Below are positions 25,799-34,787 of a stretch of 64,000 bases of DNA, one piece after another; the first letter of the stretch is position 1; every line of letters starts with the position of its first letter. This DNA is from Phaeobacter sp. 22II1-1F12B. Its GTDB lineage: Bacteria; Pseudomonadota; Alphaproteobacteria; Rhodobacterales; Rhodobacteraceae. The notes under the pieces are model-generated. The model was given only the letters and a program-made list of their open reading frames with translations, had not been told where the DNA came from and did no database searches. The position numbers and the translations under genes are program-made. The DNA is taken from contig NZ_AQQP01000019.1 in the NCBI RefSeq assembly GCF_002210165.1, positions 1-64,000 of the forward strand. Reading direction: 5' to 3'.

Positions 25799-26826
25799 AG
25801 GCCCTGCCCCTGCAGCAGCATGTCCCTGATCAGGCTGATCTGCCCATGGGTTCTGGACAGCTCTTCCCGGGTCTGCCGGTCCTTTGTCTTCAGGCGCTCG
25901 ATCTCTTGCTGCAGCTGGGCCTTCTCGGCCTCCAGGTCGTTACGCGCCTTGTCGTTCTCTTCCGCCTGCCGCGTATGGCTGTCGCGCAGCTCTTCGATTT
26001 CGCGTGTCAGATCCTCACGTGCCTTACTGACGGCGGCCTCGCGGGCCTTGTCACTCTCGTCAAGCCGCAGGGTCAGCGCCGCCTTCTCCTCTTCGGCGCT
26101 TTCGCGATACGCCGCAAATTCCGCCGACAGGTCCGCCAGCGCCTGTTCCTTCACAAGATAGCGGCGTTTGGAGACCTGTCCTGTCAGCGTCTCATTCGCC
26201 CGCACCGACAGTACCGGGAACTCGGGATCTTCTCCGCCAAGCTGCGGGTCAAGGTCGAACCCCTGCGCGGCAAGATACGCCTGCACCTCCGAGAGGGGCG
26301 CGCCGTCTTCGTAAAGTCCGGTCCGGGTCTCCTGCACCTGTACCAGCTGGAAGCGCTCGAGCAGGTCGTTTTCATGCAGCGCCCGGATCAGGTCGAGCGC
26401 CATGCCGCAGGCTTCGACGATAAGCACATTGGGACCGTTCTCCAGCCCGGAGGCAAGCTCGGTCACATCGCGCAGGTCGACCTCCTGCTGTTCGCGCCGG
26501 GCCAGACCGGGAAACAGGGCCTCAAGCCCCTTGCCCGGTTTCAGGCTGTTCAGCGCGCCATAGCTGTAACGGTTGAGCATCCCCCGCGCCTGCGCCGGGG
26601 AAGCCACGGCCGCCGCCGTCACGAGATCGACCTCTTCATGCGCGACCGCGAGCGCGGCAAGATGGGGCCGACACTCCGGTTCAGGTTCGACAAGCGTGAT
26701 CCGCCGCGCCCCGGCGGCCAGATAGGCAGGGACCTGAATGCCAAAACCGGCACCGATGTGCAGCACCTGGCCAAGGGGCGCCAGCCGTTTCAGGTGATCG
26801 GCGGAAGATCGGGAAAGCATGCTCAT
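25795..26826 (-). CDS. FkbM-like methyltransferase domain with C-terminal coiled coil (343 aa)
   Basis: The first 210 residues resemble a Rossmann methyltransferase: VLHIGAGFGIQVPAYL with RITLVEPEP, and NVLIVEACGMALDLI where an FkbM enzyme has its KxDxxGxE segment. The canonical residues are altered, so activity is uncertain. From about residue 235 to 335 there is a long charged coiled coil (EEEKAALTLRLDE, LEAEKAQLQQEIERLK). Coiled-coil tails in such loci often scaffold glycosyltransferase complexes. It is coupled by four-base overlaps to the large glycosyltransferase upstream and the sulfotransferase downstream. Confidence 0.65.
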   Translation of the reverse strand: MSMLSRSSADHLKRLAPLGQVLHIGAGFGIQVPAYLAAGARRITLVEPEPECRPHLAALAVAHEEVDLVTAAAVASPAQARGMLNRYSYGALNSLKPGKGLEALFPGLARREQQEVDLRDVTELASGLENGPNVLIVEACGMALDLIRALHENDLLERFQLVQVQETRTGLYEDGAPLSEVQAYLAAQGFDLDPQLGGEDPEFPVLSVRANETLTGQVSKRRYLVKEQALADLSAEFAAYRESAEEEKAALTLRLDESDKAREAAVSKAREDLTREIEELRDSHTRQAEENDKARNDLEAEKAQLQQEIERLKTKDRQTREELSRTHGQISLIRDMLLQGQGL

Positions 26827-29800
26827 TCGCCTTTCGCCCCCAGCGCGCGGCGGACACCGCGCAATGGCCCGGTAACCTTCCAGGACTTGGAATGGTAGAT
26901 CCGGTCTATCTCCGCCCGCAGGTGATCCCGTTCCCCTTCAAGGCCACCGGCACGTTCCTGCTGGCTCGAAGCCTGCGCGGAGTATTGTTCGCATACCGCC
27001 TGAAGCTGGGAAAGCTGCTCTTCGAGCAGGGCATTCTGCGCCTGTGCCTTTTCCAGCCGGGCATCGCCTTCGCTGCGCCGTGCCGTCCGTTCCGCGGCAA
27101 GCGCATGACGAAGCGCATGGTATTCCTCCACCGCCGCCTGCCCCGTCTCCGCCGAGATCACCTGCCCCGCTCCGAGACCACAGCTCTCCAGCTCCGCGAC
27201 CAGCGACATGATCGCGGCCTCGTGCTGTAACAGTCCCCGCGCGGTCAGCAGCAGCAGGGGGGTGATCTTCTCGGGCCGTTGCTGCCATGCCTTCGGCAGG
27301 CCTTCCCGATGCCGCGCCAGTTCTCCCCGCTCGGCCAGCTGGATCCTGCCGCGATTGCGGTAGAATATTCCCAGCGCCTGACGCGCCTGCGCCTGCCAGT
27401 AATCCAGTGCCTGCCGCCAGTCGCCTTCGACCGCGATCAGCCAGGCAAGGATCAGCGCGGGATCGTCATAGACGATGGTGTGGGACTTTTCCTCGAGCGC
27501 CTGCGGCGACACGGCCCAGAGGTCTTCGGGCACCCCGAAACCGCCAGTCTCGGTGTCGCCACTGATCTGGAAACCGAACAGGGGCCGGGTCGGCAGGGCA
27601 CTTTCCGATACCGATACGATTGCGCCGAGCAGAGTGCTCCAGCGGGCATTCGCCAGGTACTGGCGTGCTGCCTCCCGCGTGGCTTCGGCCTTGGCCGGGT
27701 AATCCCGGATCACTTCTTCGATCGCCTTGACAAGCGCCTTCCTGTTGGAATCGGCCGCGATACCAGCCCCGCTCTTGGATAGTTCATCCGCCAGCCAGGT
27801 ATTCTTGACCACAACCACGGGAATCCCGAGCAGCATGGCATCCACAAGCATGCCGGAGGTCCGGTCGGAGAAGGCTTCGGGCAGATAGGGGATGACGATG
27901 ACATCCGCCGAGGCCAGCCAGTCGACAAAGGCCTTCTCGCCGTAATCCTCGCGATCCAGATCGACCCCGCCGGATGCTTCCAGCCCCTCGACCGCTTTCA
28001 GGATCGGCGCCGGCGCCCCGTCCAGCCGGGCCCTGAGGCAAAGCTCGTAGTTCCCCCTGCCCGCAAGATCGGCACAGGCCTCGGCCGCCAGCAGATAGCC
28101 TTTTTCCAGCCGGGCCCCACCGGGAAACAGGATCCGGGGTTTGCGATCGTCGGACAGGGTCCGCACCGGCTCGCCTGCCAGCTTTTCCGCGAACCGGTCG
28201 CCAAAGGTGGTCGACGGGTGCGGCAGCACCGGAATCTCGATGCCGCAGACCTCGCGGAACTGGGCCACGATCTGCGGGGTCGAGTGAGTGATCCGGACCC
28301 GCCCCGGTTTCTGCGTCAGCCGTTTCAGCAGGGGCAACCACTGGGCCTGGTACCTGGCATTGGTAATGTCGAAATTATAGGACCAGAACAGGTTCACCAC
28401 CGCCCGCACGCGCGGATGCTGGATAAGCACGTGTTCAAGCACATCGGCCACCTCGACCGAGCCGCAATACATGAACCAAAGGATATCGCCCTCGGGCGTA
28501 GCCTGCTCGATCTCCTGCAGGGCTTCTTCGAGTTCGAAGGCGAAGGCCGTCAGATCCTCGGTATCGGTATTGGGCCACTTGTTGCCCAGAACCCAGCTGT
28601 GGCGCGAAAAGACACTGATCAGCGAGCGGGAGAATTGTGGTCGCGCCGCCTGCGGCAGGTCCCGGCGTCCAATCACGTCGAAATCCAGCCCTCCCGCAAC
28701 CGCGGCCTGTCCCAGACGGCGGTCATAGGCAAGGAAATGTCCCCATTCCCCGCGCGCATCGGGATCGAGGATAGCGAGGCTCTGCGGCCTGAAAGCCCGG
28801 TCCGGGCTGGCCTCCGGCGCCCGTAGCCCGGGTTTCTCGCGCATGTTGAGTGCTGGCAGGAACGACGGGGTCTCCATCACCACCCGGACACCGCGCTCCT
28901 CGACAGAAAGCAGCACCCCTTCGAGATCCCGCGCGTGATCGAAATAGTAATTGTTGTAATCGATCGCGAAGAAACCCGAATGGATCTGCTTGATATTGTC
29001 CATCTCGTCGTTGAACTGCGCTTTCTTGTCATGCTGCCAGAAACCGCTGTTCTCGGTCAGGCTGCGCCCGTCGCAGCCCGCCACATGAATATTGCGCGCA
29101 AAGGTTGCCGCCAGCGGCAGCAGCATCAGCGTCAGGATATTGGGGTAGGGTTTAAGCCTGAAATCCTGTTGCAGATCCATCGATTGGGGCGCCTTGGCAT
29201 CGAAAGGCACGCCGATGACCCGTTCGCGCAGCGCCTCGGGCAGATAGGTCTGGTAGATGCGCACATCGCGCAACGGGCACAGGAACCACGCCCCGCTCTG
29301 CTCCATCGCCTGGGCCAGTTCCCGACGGAACGCCGCCGCGTAACGGGAACAGCCTGCGTGGAAGATCGGATCGCCTGCAACGATCAGCCGGGGCTTGAGC
29401 GCGGTCAGCAGATCCTGGTTCAGCACCATGGAATTTGCCATGATCGTCAGCCCGTCGGAGAAATCATGCCCTTCCACGAAATCGCTGAGCGAGGGGCCGG
29501 TGCCGAAGATATAGGCCTTGTCGAACTGGCCAAGATCCCGGGCCATCGCGCGGAACCGGTCGTGAAAGGCTGCCGTTTCGGAGGCGGTATCGACAAAGAC
29601 ATTCAGCCCGGCCCAGAGGAAGAAAGATCCCTCCATCCGGACACGGCGGGAATCGATACGATAGAAATGCCCTTTTTCCCGGAAGCGATGCACCAGCGGC
29701 GTGTATTCTTCCTGAAGCCGGTCATCCGCCAGCAAGAACACATGCACGGTGGGATCCACCGTCTGCAACCGTTCCCTGAGCCGGTCGGCGCTGACCGGGC

Positions 29801-30044
29801 GAAGCTTTTCACGAAGCGCGGGTAGCGCCTCCGCGATCATCGGGTCCATGCTGTCGAGCGCCTGCACGTGCTCCAGCTGCTCCTGGCTGGAACAGATCGA
29901 AACCGTGTTGATCTGGTCGAGGTAAGGCGTGAAATACCAGCACAGGCGCGAGATCAGATCGTTCCAGTCGTCCTGATTGGAAAACTCCCCGGCAACATAG
30001 ATGTTGCGCTGTGTGGTCGCCGCTTTTGCCTCTGGCGCGCTCAT
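26823..30044 (-). CDS. Large multidomain glycosyltransferase: DUF115-like, GT4-like and coiled coil (1073 aa)
   Basis: Residues about 170-390 are a DUF115-like domain (AYIFGTGPSLSDF at 178-189, NIHVAGCDGR). Residues about 430-830 look like a GT-B/GT4 enzyme: RILFPGGARLEKGYLLAAEA for the donor domain, then IVIPYLPEAFSDRTSGMLVDA and GIPVVVVKNTW as the usual C-terminal nucleotide-sugar motif. The tail (about 970-1073) is a coiled coil ending in YHSKSWKVTGPLRGVRR, a signature at the C-terminus of many bacterial O-antigen/EPS glycosyltransferases. It could carry two transferase activities. Its last bases overlap the coiled-coil methyltransferase gene, and the matching coiled coils may pair. Confidence 0.75.
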   Translation of the reverse strand: MSAPEAKAATTQRNIYVAGEFSNQDDWNDLISRLCWYFTPYLDQINTVSICSSQEQLEHVQALDSMDPMIAEALPALREKLRPVSADRLRERLQTVDPTVHVFLLADDRLQEEYTPLVHRFREKGHFYRIDSRRVRMEGSFFLWAGLNVFVDTASETAAFHDRFRAMARDLGQFDKAYIFGTGPSLSDFVEGHDFSDGLTIMANSMVLNQDLLTALKPRLIVAGDPIFHAGCSRYAAAFRRELAQAMEQSGAWFLCPLRDVRIYQTYLPEALRERVIGVPFDAKAPQSMDLQQDFRLKPYPNILTLMLLPLAATFARNIHVAGCDGRSLTENSGFWQHDKKAQFNDEMDNIKQIHSGFFAIDYNNYYFDHARDLEGVLLSVEERGVRVVMETPSFLPALNMREKPGLRAPEASPDRAFRPQSLAILDPDARGEWGHFLAYDRRLGQAAVAGGLDFDVIGRRDLPQAARPQFSRSLISVFSRHSWVLGNKWPNTDTEDLTAFAFELEEALQEIEQATPEGDILWFMYCGSVEVADVLEHVLIQHPRVRAVVNLFWSYNFDITNARYQAQWLPLLKRLTQKPGRVRITHSTPQIVAQFREVCGIEIPVLPHPSTTFGDRFAEKLAGEPVRTLSDDRKPRILFPGGARLEKGYLLAAEACADLAGRGNYELCLRARLDGAPAPILKAVEGLEASGGVDLDREDYGEKAFVDWLASADVIVIPYLPEAFSDRTSGMLVDAMLLGIPVVVVKNTWLADELSKSGAGIAADSNRKALVKAIEEVIRDYPAKAEATREAARQYLANARWSTLLGAIVSVSESALPTRPLFGFQISGDTETGGFGVPEDLWAVSPQALEEKSHTIVYDDPALILAWLIAVEGDWRQALDYWQAQARQALGIFYRNRGRIQLAERGELARHREGLPKAWQQRPEKITPLLLLTARGLLQHEAAIMSLVAELESCGLGAGQVISAETGQAAVEEYHALRHALAAERTARRSEGDARLEKAQAQNALLEEQLSQLQAVCEQYSAQASSQQERAGGLEGERDHLRAEIDRIYHSKSWKVTGPLRGVRRALGAKGE

Positions 30045-30970
30045 ACCAGAAAACCCGCCAGCTTGGTGATTGCCTCGTGGCTGGCGCGGATCACCGCGTC
30101 TACCGTGTTAGAGCCGTTGTGAGTGCCGAAGATGCAGCGGTCCATGCTGCGCAGCGGGCTGTCTGCAGGCAGGGGTTCGACCTCGAACACATCCAGCGCC
30201 GCCGAGTGCACATGGCCCGACTGCAGGGCCGCGATCAGCGCCGCCTCGTCGATCAGCGGACCACGGGCAACGTTCACCACGCGGATGCCGGGTTTGGCCT
30301 TGGCCAGTACCTCGGCATTCAGCATATGGCGGTTATGGGCGTTCAGCGCGCAAGTGAAGACGAGAAAATCAAGCTCGTCCACCGCCTCGGGCCATGCGGC
30401 GCGTTCCAGCCCGGCAATCCCGGCATCGCCCTCGACACCCGGATCATAGGCCACGACCTGCATGCCCAGAGCCTGCAGCCGGGTACAGAGATTGCGACCG
30501 ATATCGCCAAGACCGACCACCCCGGCGCGCTTGCCCGCCAGCGAGATGCCCGCCGGTTTCGGCCAGCCGCCGCCGCGCACGCCGCGATCGATCAGGAACA
30601 GCTCGCGCGCGAGGCCAATCACGTAGCCGACCCCCACATCCGCCACTTCGGCGCCGAACATCATCGGCGTGTTGTCGATCGGCAGGCCAAGATCGCGGCA
30701 GGCGGCAAAATCCACGTTGTCGACCCCGATACCCCATTTCACCGCCGCCGTCAGGCGCCCCGTCTGGCCGGCCTCGAAAACCGCGCGGGTGGCCGGGTCA
30801 TCGCCGATGATCCAGCCGTCGTATTCCGGCAGCAGCGTCTTCAGCTCATCCTCGCTGAGGATCTGCGTGACCTTGGCCGGGTGCAGTTTCAGACCGCGCT
30901 CGGCGGCGTAGTCCATGAACAGGTCGATCTGGCCCAGCATCGGCGGGCAGGTGACGAGAACGTCTTTCAT
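30041..30970 (-). CDS. D-2-hydroxyacid dehydrogenase family protein (309 aa)
   Basis: GVVGLGDIGRNLCTRL (near residue 150) is the NAD-binding motif. VARGPLIDEAAL, DVFEVEPLP and FGTHNGSN supply the Arg, Glu and His active-site residues of the D-isomer 2-hydroxyacid dehydrogenases (SerA/PdxB-like). 309 residues matches catalytic-core-only members. It shares one base with the CMP-sugar synthetase stop (TAATG) and overlaps the large glycosyltransferase start by four bases. Tight coupling to the cytidylyltransferase suggests it makes or modifies the acidic sugar precursor rather than serine. That is inference. Confidence 0.82.
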   Translation of the reverse strand: MKDVLVTCPPMLGQIDLFMDYAAERGLKLHPAKVTQILSEDELKTLLPEYDGWIIGDDPATRAVFEAGQTGRLTAAVKWGIGVDNVDFAACRDLGLPIDNTPMMFGAEVADVGVGYVIGLARELFLIDRGVRGGGWPKPAGISLAGKRAGVVGLGDIGRNLCTRLQALGMQVVAYDPGVEGDAGIAGLERAAWPEAVDELDFLVFTCALNAHNRHMLNAEVLAKAKPGIRVVNVARGPLIDEAALIAALQSGHVHSAALDVFEVEPLPADSPLRSMDRCIFGTHNGSNTVDAVIRASHEAITKLAGFLV

Positions 30971-31674
30971 TATTCGGCAGCCTTGGAGGAGGGGTGTTTG
31001 ATGGCGGCGACGGCACAGGCGAGATCCCAGTCGTCGGGCGTGTCGATATCCACGCTTTCCAGCCGCGGGGTTTCGAACATCACCGGGGTCTTGCCGATCC
31101 GGGCGTTCGTTTTCGCGAAACTTCCGGCGGAAAAGATGTAGAGGCAGGAGTTTTCCTCGAACCAGGGTTCAAGATCCTGCGTCTGGATCAGGTTGTCGGG
31201 ATCGTGGTTCACCGGGCTGGTATCGGCGCGGTAAAACCGGGTCTGGATCTTGTTCACCGTGAACAGGCTGTCGGCATCGCCCGCCGCCAGCTTGTCACGG
31301 TAAAGCGCCAGCGCTCCCTCGATGCTTGCCGAAGACAGCATCGGGTTGGTGGTATGGGTCATCAGGTAGGTATCGGCCGGGACATTGGCGATATCGTCGG
31401 CAAGGATCAGGTTCATCGAAACCGTATCGCCGCAGAGCTCGGGCTTGCGATCACGGATGGTGACGCGCGGGCCCTCGACCAGCCCGTTCTCGGCAAGGAT
31501 CTCCCGGGCATCGGTATTGATCACCACCTCGTCGATCTCCTCGATGGCCAGAAGGCTGTCGAGGATCCAGGCAAAGAGCGGCTTGCCATGCAGGACGCGG
31601 AAATTCTTACCTTTCACCCGCTGGCTGTTTGCTTTCATCGGGAGCAGTGCGACGGTTCGGCTTGAGCCAGACAT
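30970..31674 (-). CDS. CMP-N-acetylneuraminate synthetase-like cytidylyltransferase (234 aa)
   Basis: The N-terminal VALLPMKANSQRVKGKNF is the CTP-binding signature of CMP-sialate/CMP-ulosonate synthetases. LILADDIANVPADTYLMTHTTNPML and SVDIDTPDDWDLA are the substrate and Mg-binding parts. ATG 31674 gives the normal length and full signature but overlaps the upstream glycosyltransferase by 68 bases; ATG 31692 would lengthen it by six residues. No NeuB or NeuC homolog is seen, so the activated sugar (sialic, legionaminic, Kdo-like or other) is undetermined. Confidence 0.82.
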   Translation of the reverse strand: MSGSSRTVALLPMKANSQRVKGKNFRVLHGKPLFAWILDSLLAIEEIDEVVINTDAREILAENGLVEGPRVTIRDRKPELCGDTVSMNLILADDIANVPADTYLMTHTTNPMLSSASIEGALALYRDKLAAGDADSLFTVNKIQTRFYRADTSPVNHDPDNLIQTQDLEPWFEENSCLYIFSAGSFAKTNARIGKTPVMFETPRLESVDIDTPDDWDLACAVAAIKHPSSKAAE

Positions 31675-32578
31675 TATCGGAATCACTTTCATTGACGGAA
31701 GGATAGAAAAAGCGGTCCTTGCTGCTCTGCGACAGGCGGCGGTGACCGTGATTGCCGGCATAGGAGCCGACATATTGCGCGATGCGATAGCGCAGGATCT
31801 CGTACCAGTGTCGGCGCAGACTGCGGTGATGGCGAAGCGCACTGCGCATATCCATGCGCACGCTGGAAAAGATATAGCGGCAGACGTCGCGGCGGCGCAG
31901 CTGCACCTCGGGCATGATGAGCTGCAGCGCCAGCGCCTCGCGCTCGAAACGGCGGCGCACCTTTGCCCATGTTTCATTATGGTGGTGAAAAACCGAGGCC
32001 TCGGCCACATAGCCGACCTTTTCTCCCTCGTTCACCAGCACCTTGGCCAGCGCCATGTCCTCGAGCCCGGTCAGCTCCTCGTCGAAACGATGGCGTTCCC
32101 ATGCGGCGCGCGACAGGGCGGAATTGGCGTTATTGCAGAAGAACCCCTCCTGCGGGACGGCGCTGGTCTCGGGGTAATACTTCGCAAAGATGCGCCGCTC
32201 GGAGAAATAGCTGTCATCGTCGCCGACCTGCCGACCATAGCTGTAGGCGATCTTTCCCTCCATGACCGGACGACAGAGGTTCAGTAGCCAGTGATCGTCG
32301 ACGGGTATGCAATGCCCTGAAATGAATACGAGAATTTCGCCCTTGGCGAAATCGCAGCCACGGTTCAGGGAGCGGCCGAAAGAGAATTCCTGCTTGCTGA
32401 TGGTGGTGACCCGGCACCCGTGACGGCGGGCGATCGCCACCGTGTCATCGGTCGAACCGGAGTCGATCAGAACCACCTCATGGGCCAGTTCCCCGGTCTG
32501 CTGCCGGGCGATCATCTTCAAGAGGTCGTCGAGATATTCCGCCTCGTTCAGTGTCCTGATCACAATGCTGGCAAGCAT
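31607..32578 (-). CDS. Glycosyltransferase family 2 protein (323 aa)
   Basis: SIVIRTLNEAEYLDDLL opens a GT-A fold, VVLIDSGSTDDTV gives the nucleotide-binding acidic residues, and VFISGHCIPVDDHWLLN lies where the DxD-like motif is expected. MALAKVLVNEGEKVGYV and a basic C-terminus follow. ATG 32578 is preceded by GAGAGGAA at good spacing. The last 68 bases overlap the CMP-sugar synthetase gene. Confidence 0.85.
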   Translation of the reverse strand: MLASIVIRTLNEAEYLDDLLKMIARQQTGELAHEVVLIDSGSTDDTVAIARRHGCRVTTISKQEFSFGRSLNRGCDFAKGEILVFISGHCIPVDDHWLLNLCRPVMEGKIAYSYGRQVGDDDSYFSERRIFAKYYPETSAVPQEGFFCNNANSALSRAAWERHRFDEELTGLEDMALAKVLVNEGEKVGYVAEASVFHHHNETWAKVRRRFEREALALQLIMPEVQLRRRDVCRYIFSSVRMDMRSALRHHRSLRRHWYEILRYRIAQYVGSYAGNHGHRRLSQSSKDRFFYPSVNESDSDNVWLKPNRRTAPDESKQPAGER

Positions 32579-32712
32579 ACTTTCCTCTCGACTGTCTTCC
32601 ACCCAGGCCAGGTTCCGCACGCCCGGCCCTGCTGAGGAGGATGCGCAAACTCTGGTATGTCTTTTTAAGGGGCAAGGCAACCGTAGGGCCCGCCAGCAGA
32701 CAGCCCCGTGAC

Positions 32713-33747
32713 CTAGGTGCGCGCCCCCTGCTCAAGAATGACTCCGAATTCCCCCAGCACGGCCTTTTGCAGCCGTTCGCGCTCGGCCAAAACGATGCCG
32801 GTATCGCCGAAAAGACGGGCCAGCGCGGCCTGCCCCTCGCACCAGGCATCAACGAAATCGTGGGTCAGGAAAGGCGTTTCCAGCCTTGCCGCCGCCTCTG
32901 TTGCCGTCAGCCCCGCGAGGTTCAGCCAAGCCGCGTCCGGCACCCCGAATTCGCCGATCCGGTGCCGGGAGTCGGCGTAATACAGCGGCCGCGCCCCGCA
33001 GGCCATCGCGTCAAAGAACTTCTCGGTCACGTAATCAGGCTGATGGGTATTTTCAAAAGCCGCGAGGCTGCGCGCCCGGCGATCCAGCCGGATCAGCTTG
33101 TCCATGTGCCAGTCCGACAATTGCCAGCGGGTCTGCCCCCCCTGCCAGCTTGCCCCCAGCCGCTCGGCCCCTTCCGCCGCCTCGGCCAGCCGGGTACGCC
33201 AAGCGCATAGCCCGATGATATCCGCCTTTGGCCAGCGCACGTCATGAAAGGCCTCGGGACGGCGCTCGAACATAAAGACCGTGTCCTGCGCGCGGGTCCG
33301 GAAGTCCTCCAGCCATTCGCTGGCGGAACGGGCCGCGTTGCGCCGGAACCGGTAGCGATAGGCGTTCACGAAACGATGGTTGGTCAGCAGGTAATAGGGA
33401 ATGCGTGCAAAGCGGAAGATCGCGCTGGTGGCATGGTTCAGTTGCACCACCGGCAGGGCGCCCCAGGCGGTGTCGAGATAGATCTGCCGTTTCAGGGGCT
33501 CGCGCGTCCAGATCGTATCCCAGAAGGGCTCTTCCGACAGCAGCACCACAGGTCGTCGTCGCCGCCGCCAGTCCCGGACCAGTTCCTCGGGCGCTGCGCG
33601 GATGTCGAGACTATGGGCAAAGACGTAAAGATCGGCCTCTTCGGGTCGCTCCACATGGGTGATGTCGCGCTCGAAAAGCGCCGCCAGCGCCGGGTAGCTC
33701 AGCGGCGTGCGATGGGCATGCGCGCCCGTCCGGAAGACCCGTATCAT
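32713..33747 (-). CDS. Glycosyltransferase family 10 (fucosyltransferase-like) protein (344 aa)
   Basis: SLAAFENTHQPDYVTEKFFDAMACGARPLYY (the core is split across residues about 230-260) matches the GT10 alpha-1,3-fucosyltransferase GDP-fucose-binding motif (FENS...DYVTEK). VLLSEEPFWDTIW and the N-terminal YVFAHSLD fit the acceptor domain. GDP-fucose would come from manC-gmd-fcl in this window, giving a complete in-locus donor route. It overlaps the GT2 gene upstream by four bases (33744-33747). Confidence 0.8.
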   Translation of the reverse strand: MIRVFRTGAHAHRTPLSYPALAALFERDITHVERPEEADLYVFAHSLDIRAAPEELVRDWRRRRRPVVLLSEEPFWDTIWTREPLKRQIYLDTAWGALPVVQLNHATSAIFRFARIPYYLLTNHRFVNAYRYRFRRNAARSASEWLEDFRTRAQDTVFMFERRPEAFHDVRWPKADIIGLCAWRTRLAEAAEGAERLGASWQGGQTRWQLSDWHMDKLIRLDRRARSLAAFENTHQPDYVTEKFFDAMACGARPLYYADSRHRIGEFGVPDAAWLNLAGLTATEAAARLETPFLTHDFVDAWCEGQAALARLFGDTGIVLAERERLQKAVLGEFGVILEQGART

Positions 33748-34787
33748 GAATGTCGCAGCCGCTCGTAGAGTTCGCGCATGTATCCCGGCCCCGGCAGCGC
33801 AAGGTCGAGGTCTCGGCGCAGATCGCGGATCTCACCGGTCAGTGCCGCGATCCGGGCACGATCCTGCGCCGCCGTCTGACCCATCAGCACCAGCCGCGCC
33901 GCCGTCCGGCCATGACGCCGCCCGCCATCCTGCAGCGCCGCCAGCAGATCGGCCGCCGGGCCTCCGGCCGTGCGGGCCAGCTTTCGCTCGCCTCGCCCAA
34001 GCGTCCGGAACAGCCCCAGCGCCGCGTCGATCTCGGCCTCGGCGCTGGCGGGATCACAGAACTCCATCACATCCCCGATCCGCCTGACCCCGGTGCCAAG
34101 CGCCGCCCCCCGCTCCGCGCGAGGCAGACTCTGGATATGCGCGGTCAGAGCCGAAAACAGGCTCTGCAAAGGGCTTTCAGGCATGGGGCGGAGCAATACG
34201 GGATCTGGCCAGACCATCACAGACCCCGCCGTCGCAAGTGCCGCGTCATAGGCGTTCCACGCGTCCAGCGGCCCTGTCCCCGGTGTCCCCAGCCGCGCCG
34301 CCAGTTCCCGAGAGGGCATCAGCCGCCGGGGATCGGCCACAAGCATCGCGGGATCCGCGCCACCCGCCGCCATCTGCGCCAGATCGACCGGCGGCAGGAT
34401 TGCCCCGGCCCCGGTCTGCCACCAGCCCTGCGCGATGATCGCCAGATCGGGCTTCTGCACCGCAAGCCAGCGCGTAAGCGGCTCAAGCGTCTCCGGGCAG
34501 AGTAGATCCTGCCCGGTCAGCCCCAGAAGATACTCGGCACCGATCTCTGTCCGGGCCAGCGCAACCGCCGTAGCTGGCGTGAGATCGGGCTCGTCGAGCT
34601 TGATCAGCCGCACTCCCGGCCCTGCCCCTCCGACAAAATTTTCAACCCGTTCCAGCGTGCCGTCCCGCGATCCCTTGTCGACGATCACGAGCGGCAGGCA
34701 TTCTCCGACCACCCCCTGCAGGCGGTGCAGGCAAAGGTCCAGTTGCCTGCCATCATCCCCTGTCAGCAGAACAAACCCCAGCATCAC
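33744..34787 (-). CDS. Glycosyltransferase family 2-like protein, degenerate DxD (347 aa)
   Basis: GFVLLTGDDGRQLDLCLHRL and LVIVDKGSRDGTLERV give the start of a GT-A fold. Where the metal-binding DxD normally lies the sequence reads GLTGQDLLCPETL, so one Asp is missing. The C-terminal third is helical and basic. It is coupled by four-base overlaps on both sides to GT10 and another GT2 gene. It may be a glycosyltransferase with altered metal use or an inactive relative. Confidence 0.7.
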   Translation of the reverse strand: MMLGFVLLTGDDGRQLDLCLHRLQGVVGECLPLVIVDKGSRDGTLERVENFVGGAGPGVRLIKLDEPDLTPATAVALARTEIGAEYLLGLTGQDLLCPETLEPLTRWLAVQKPDLAIIAQGWWQTGAGAILPPVDLAQMAAGGADPAMLVADPRRLMPSRELAARLGTPGTGPLDAWNAYDAALATAGSVMVWPDPVLLRPMPESPLQSLFSALTAHIQSLPRAERGAALGTGVRRIGDVMEFCDPASAEAEIDAALGLFRTLGRGERKLARTAGGPAADLLAALQDGGRRHGRTAARLVLMGQTAAQDRARIAALTGEIRDLRRDLDLALPGPGYMRELYERLRHS

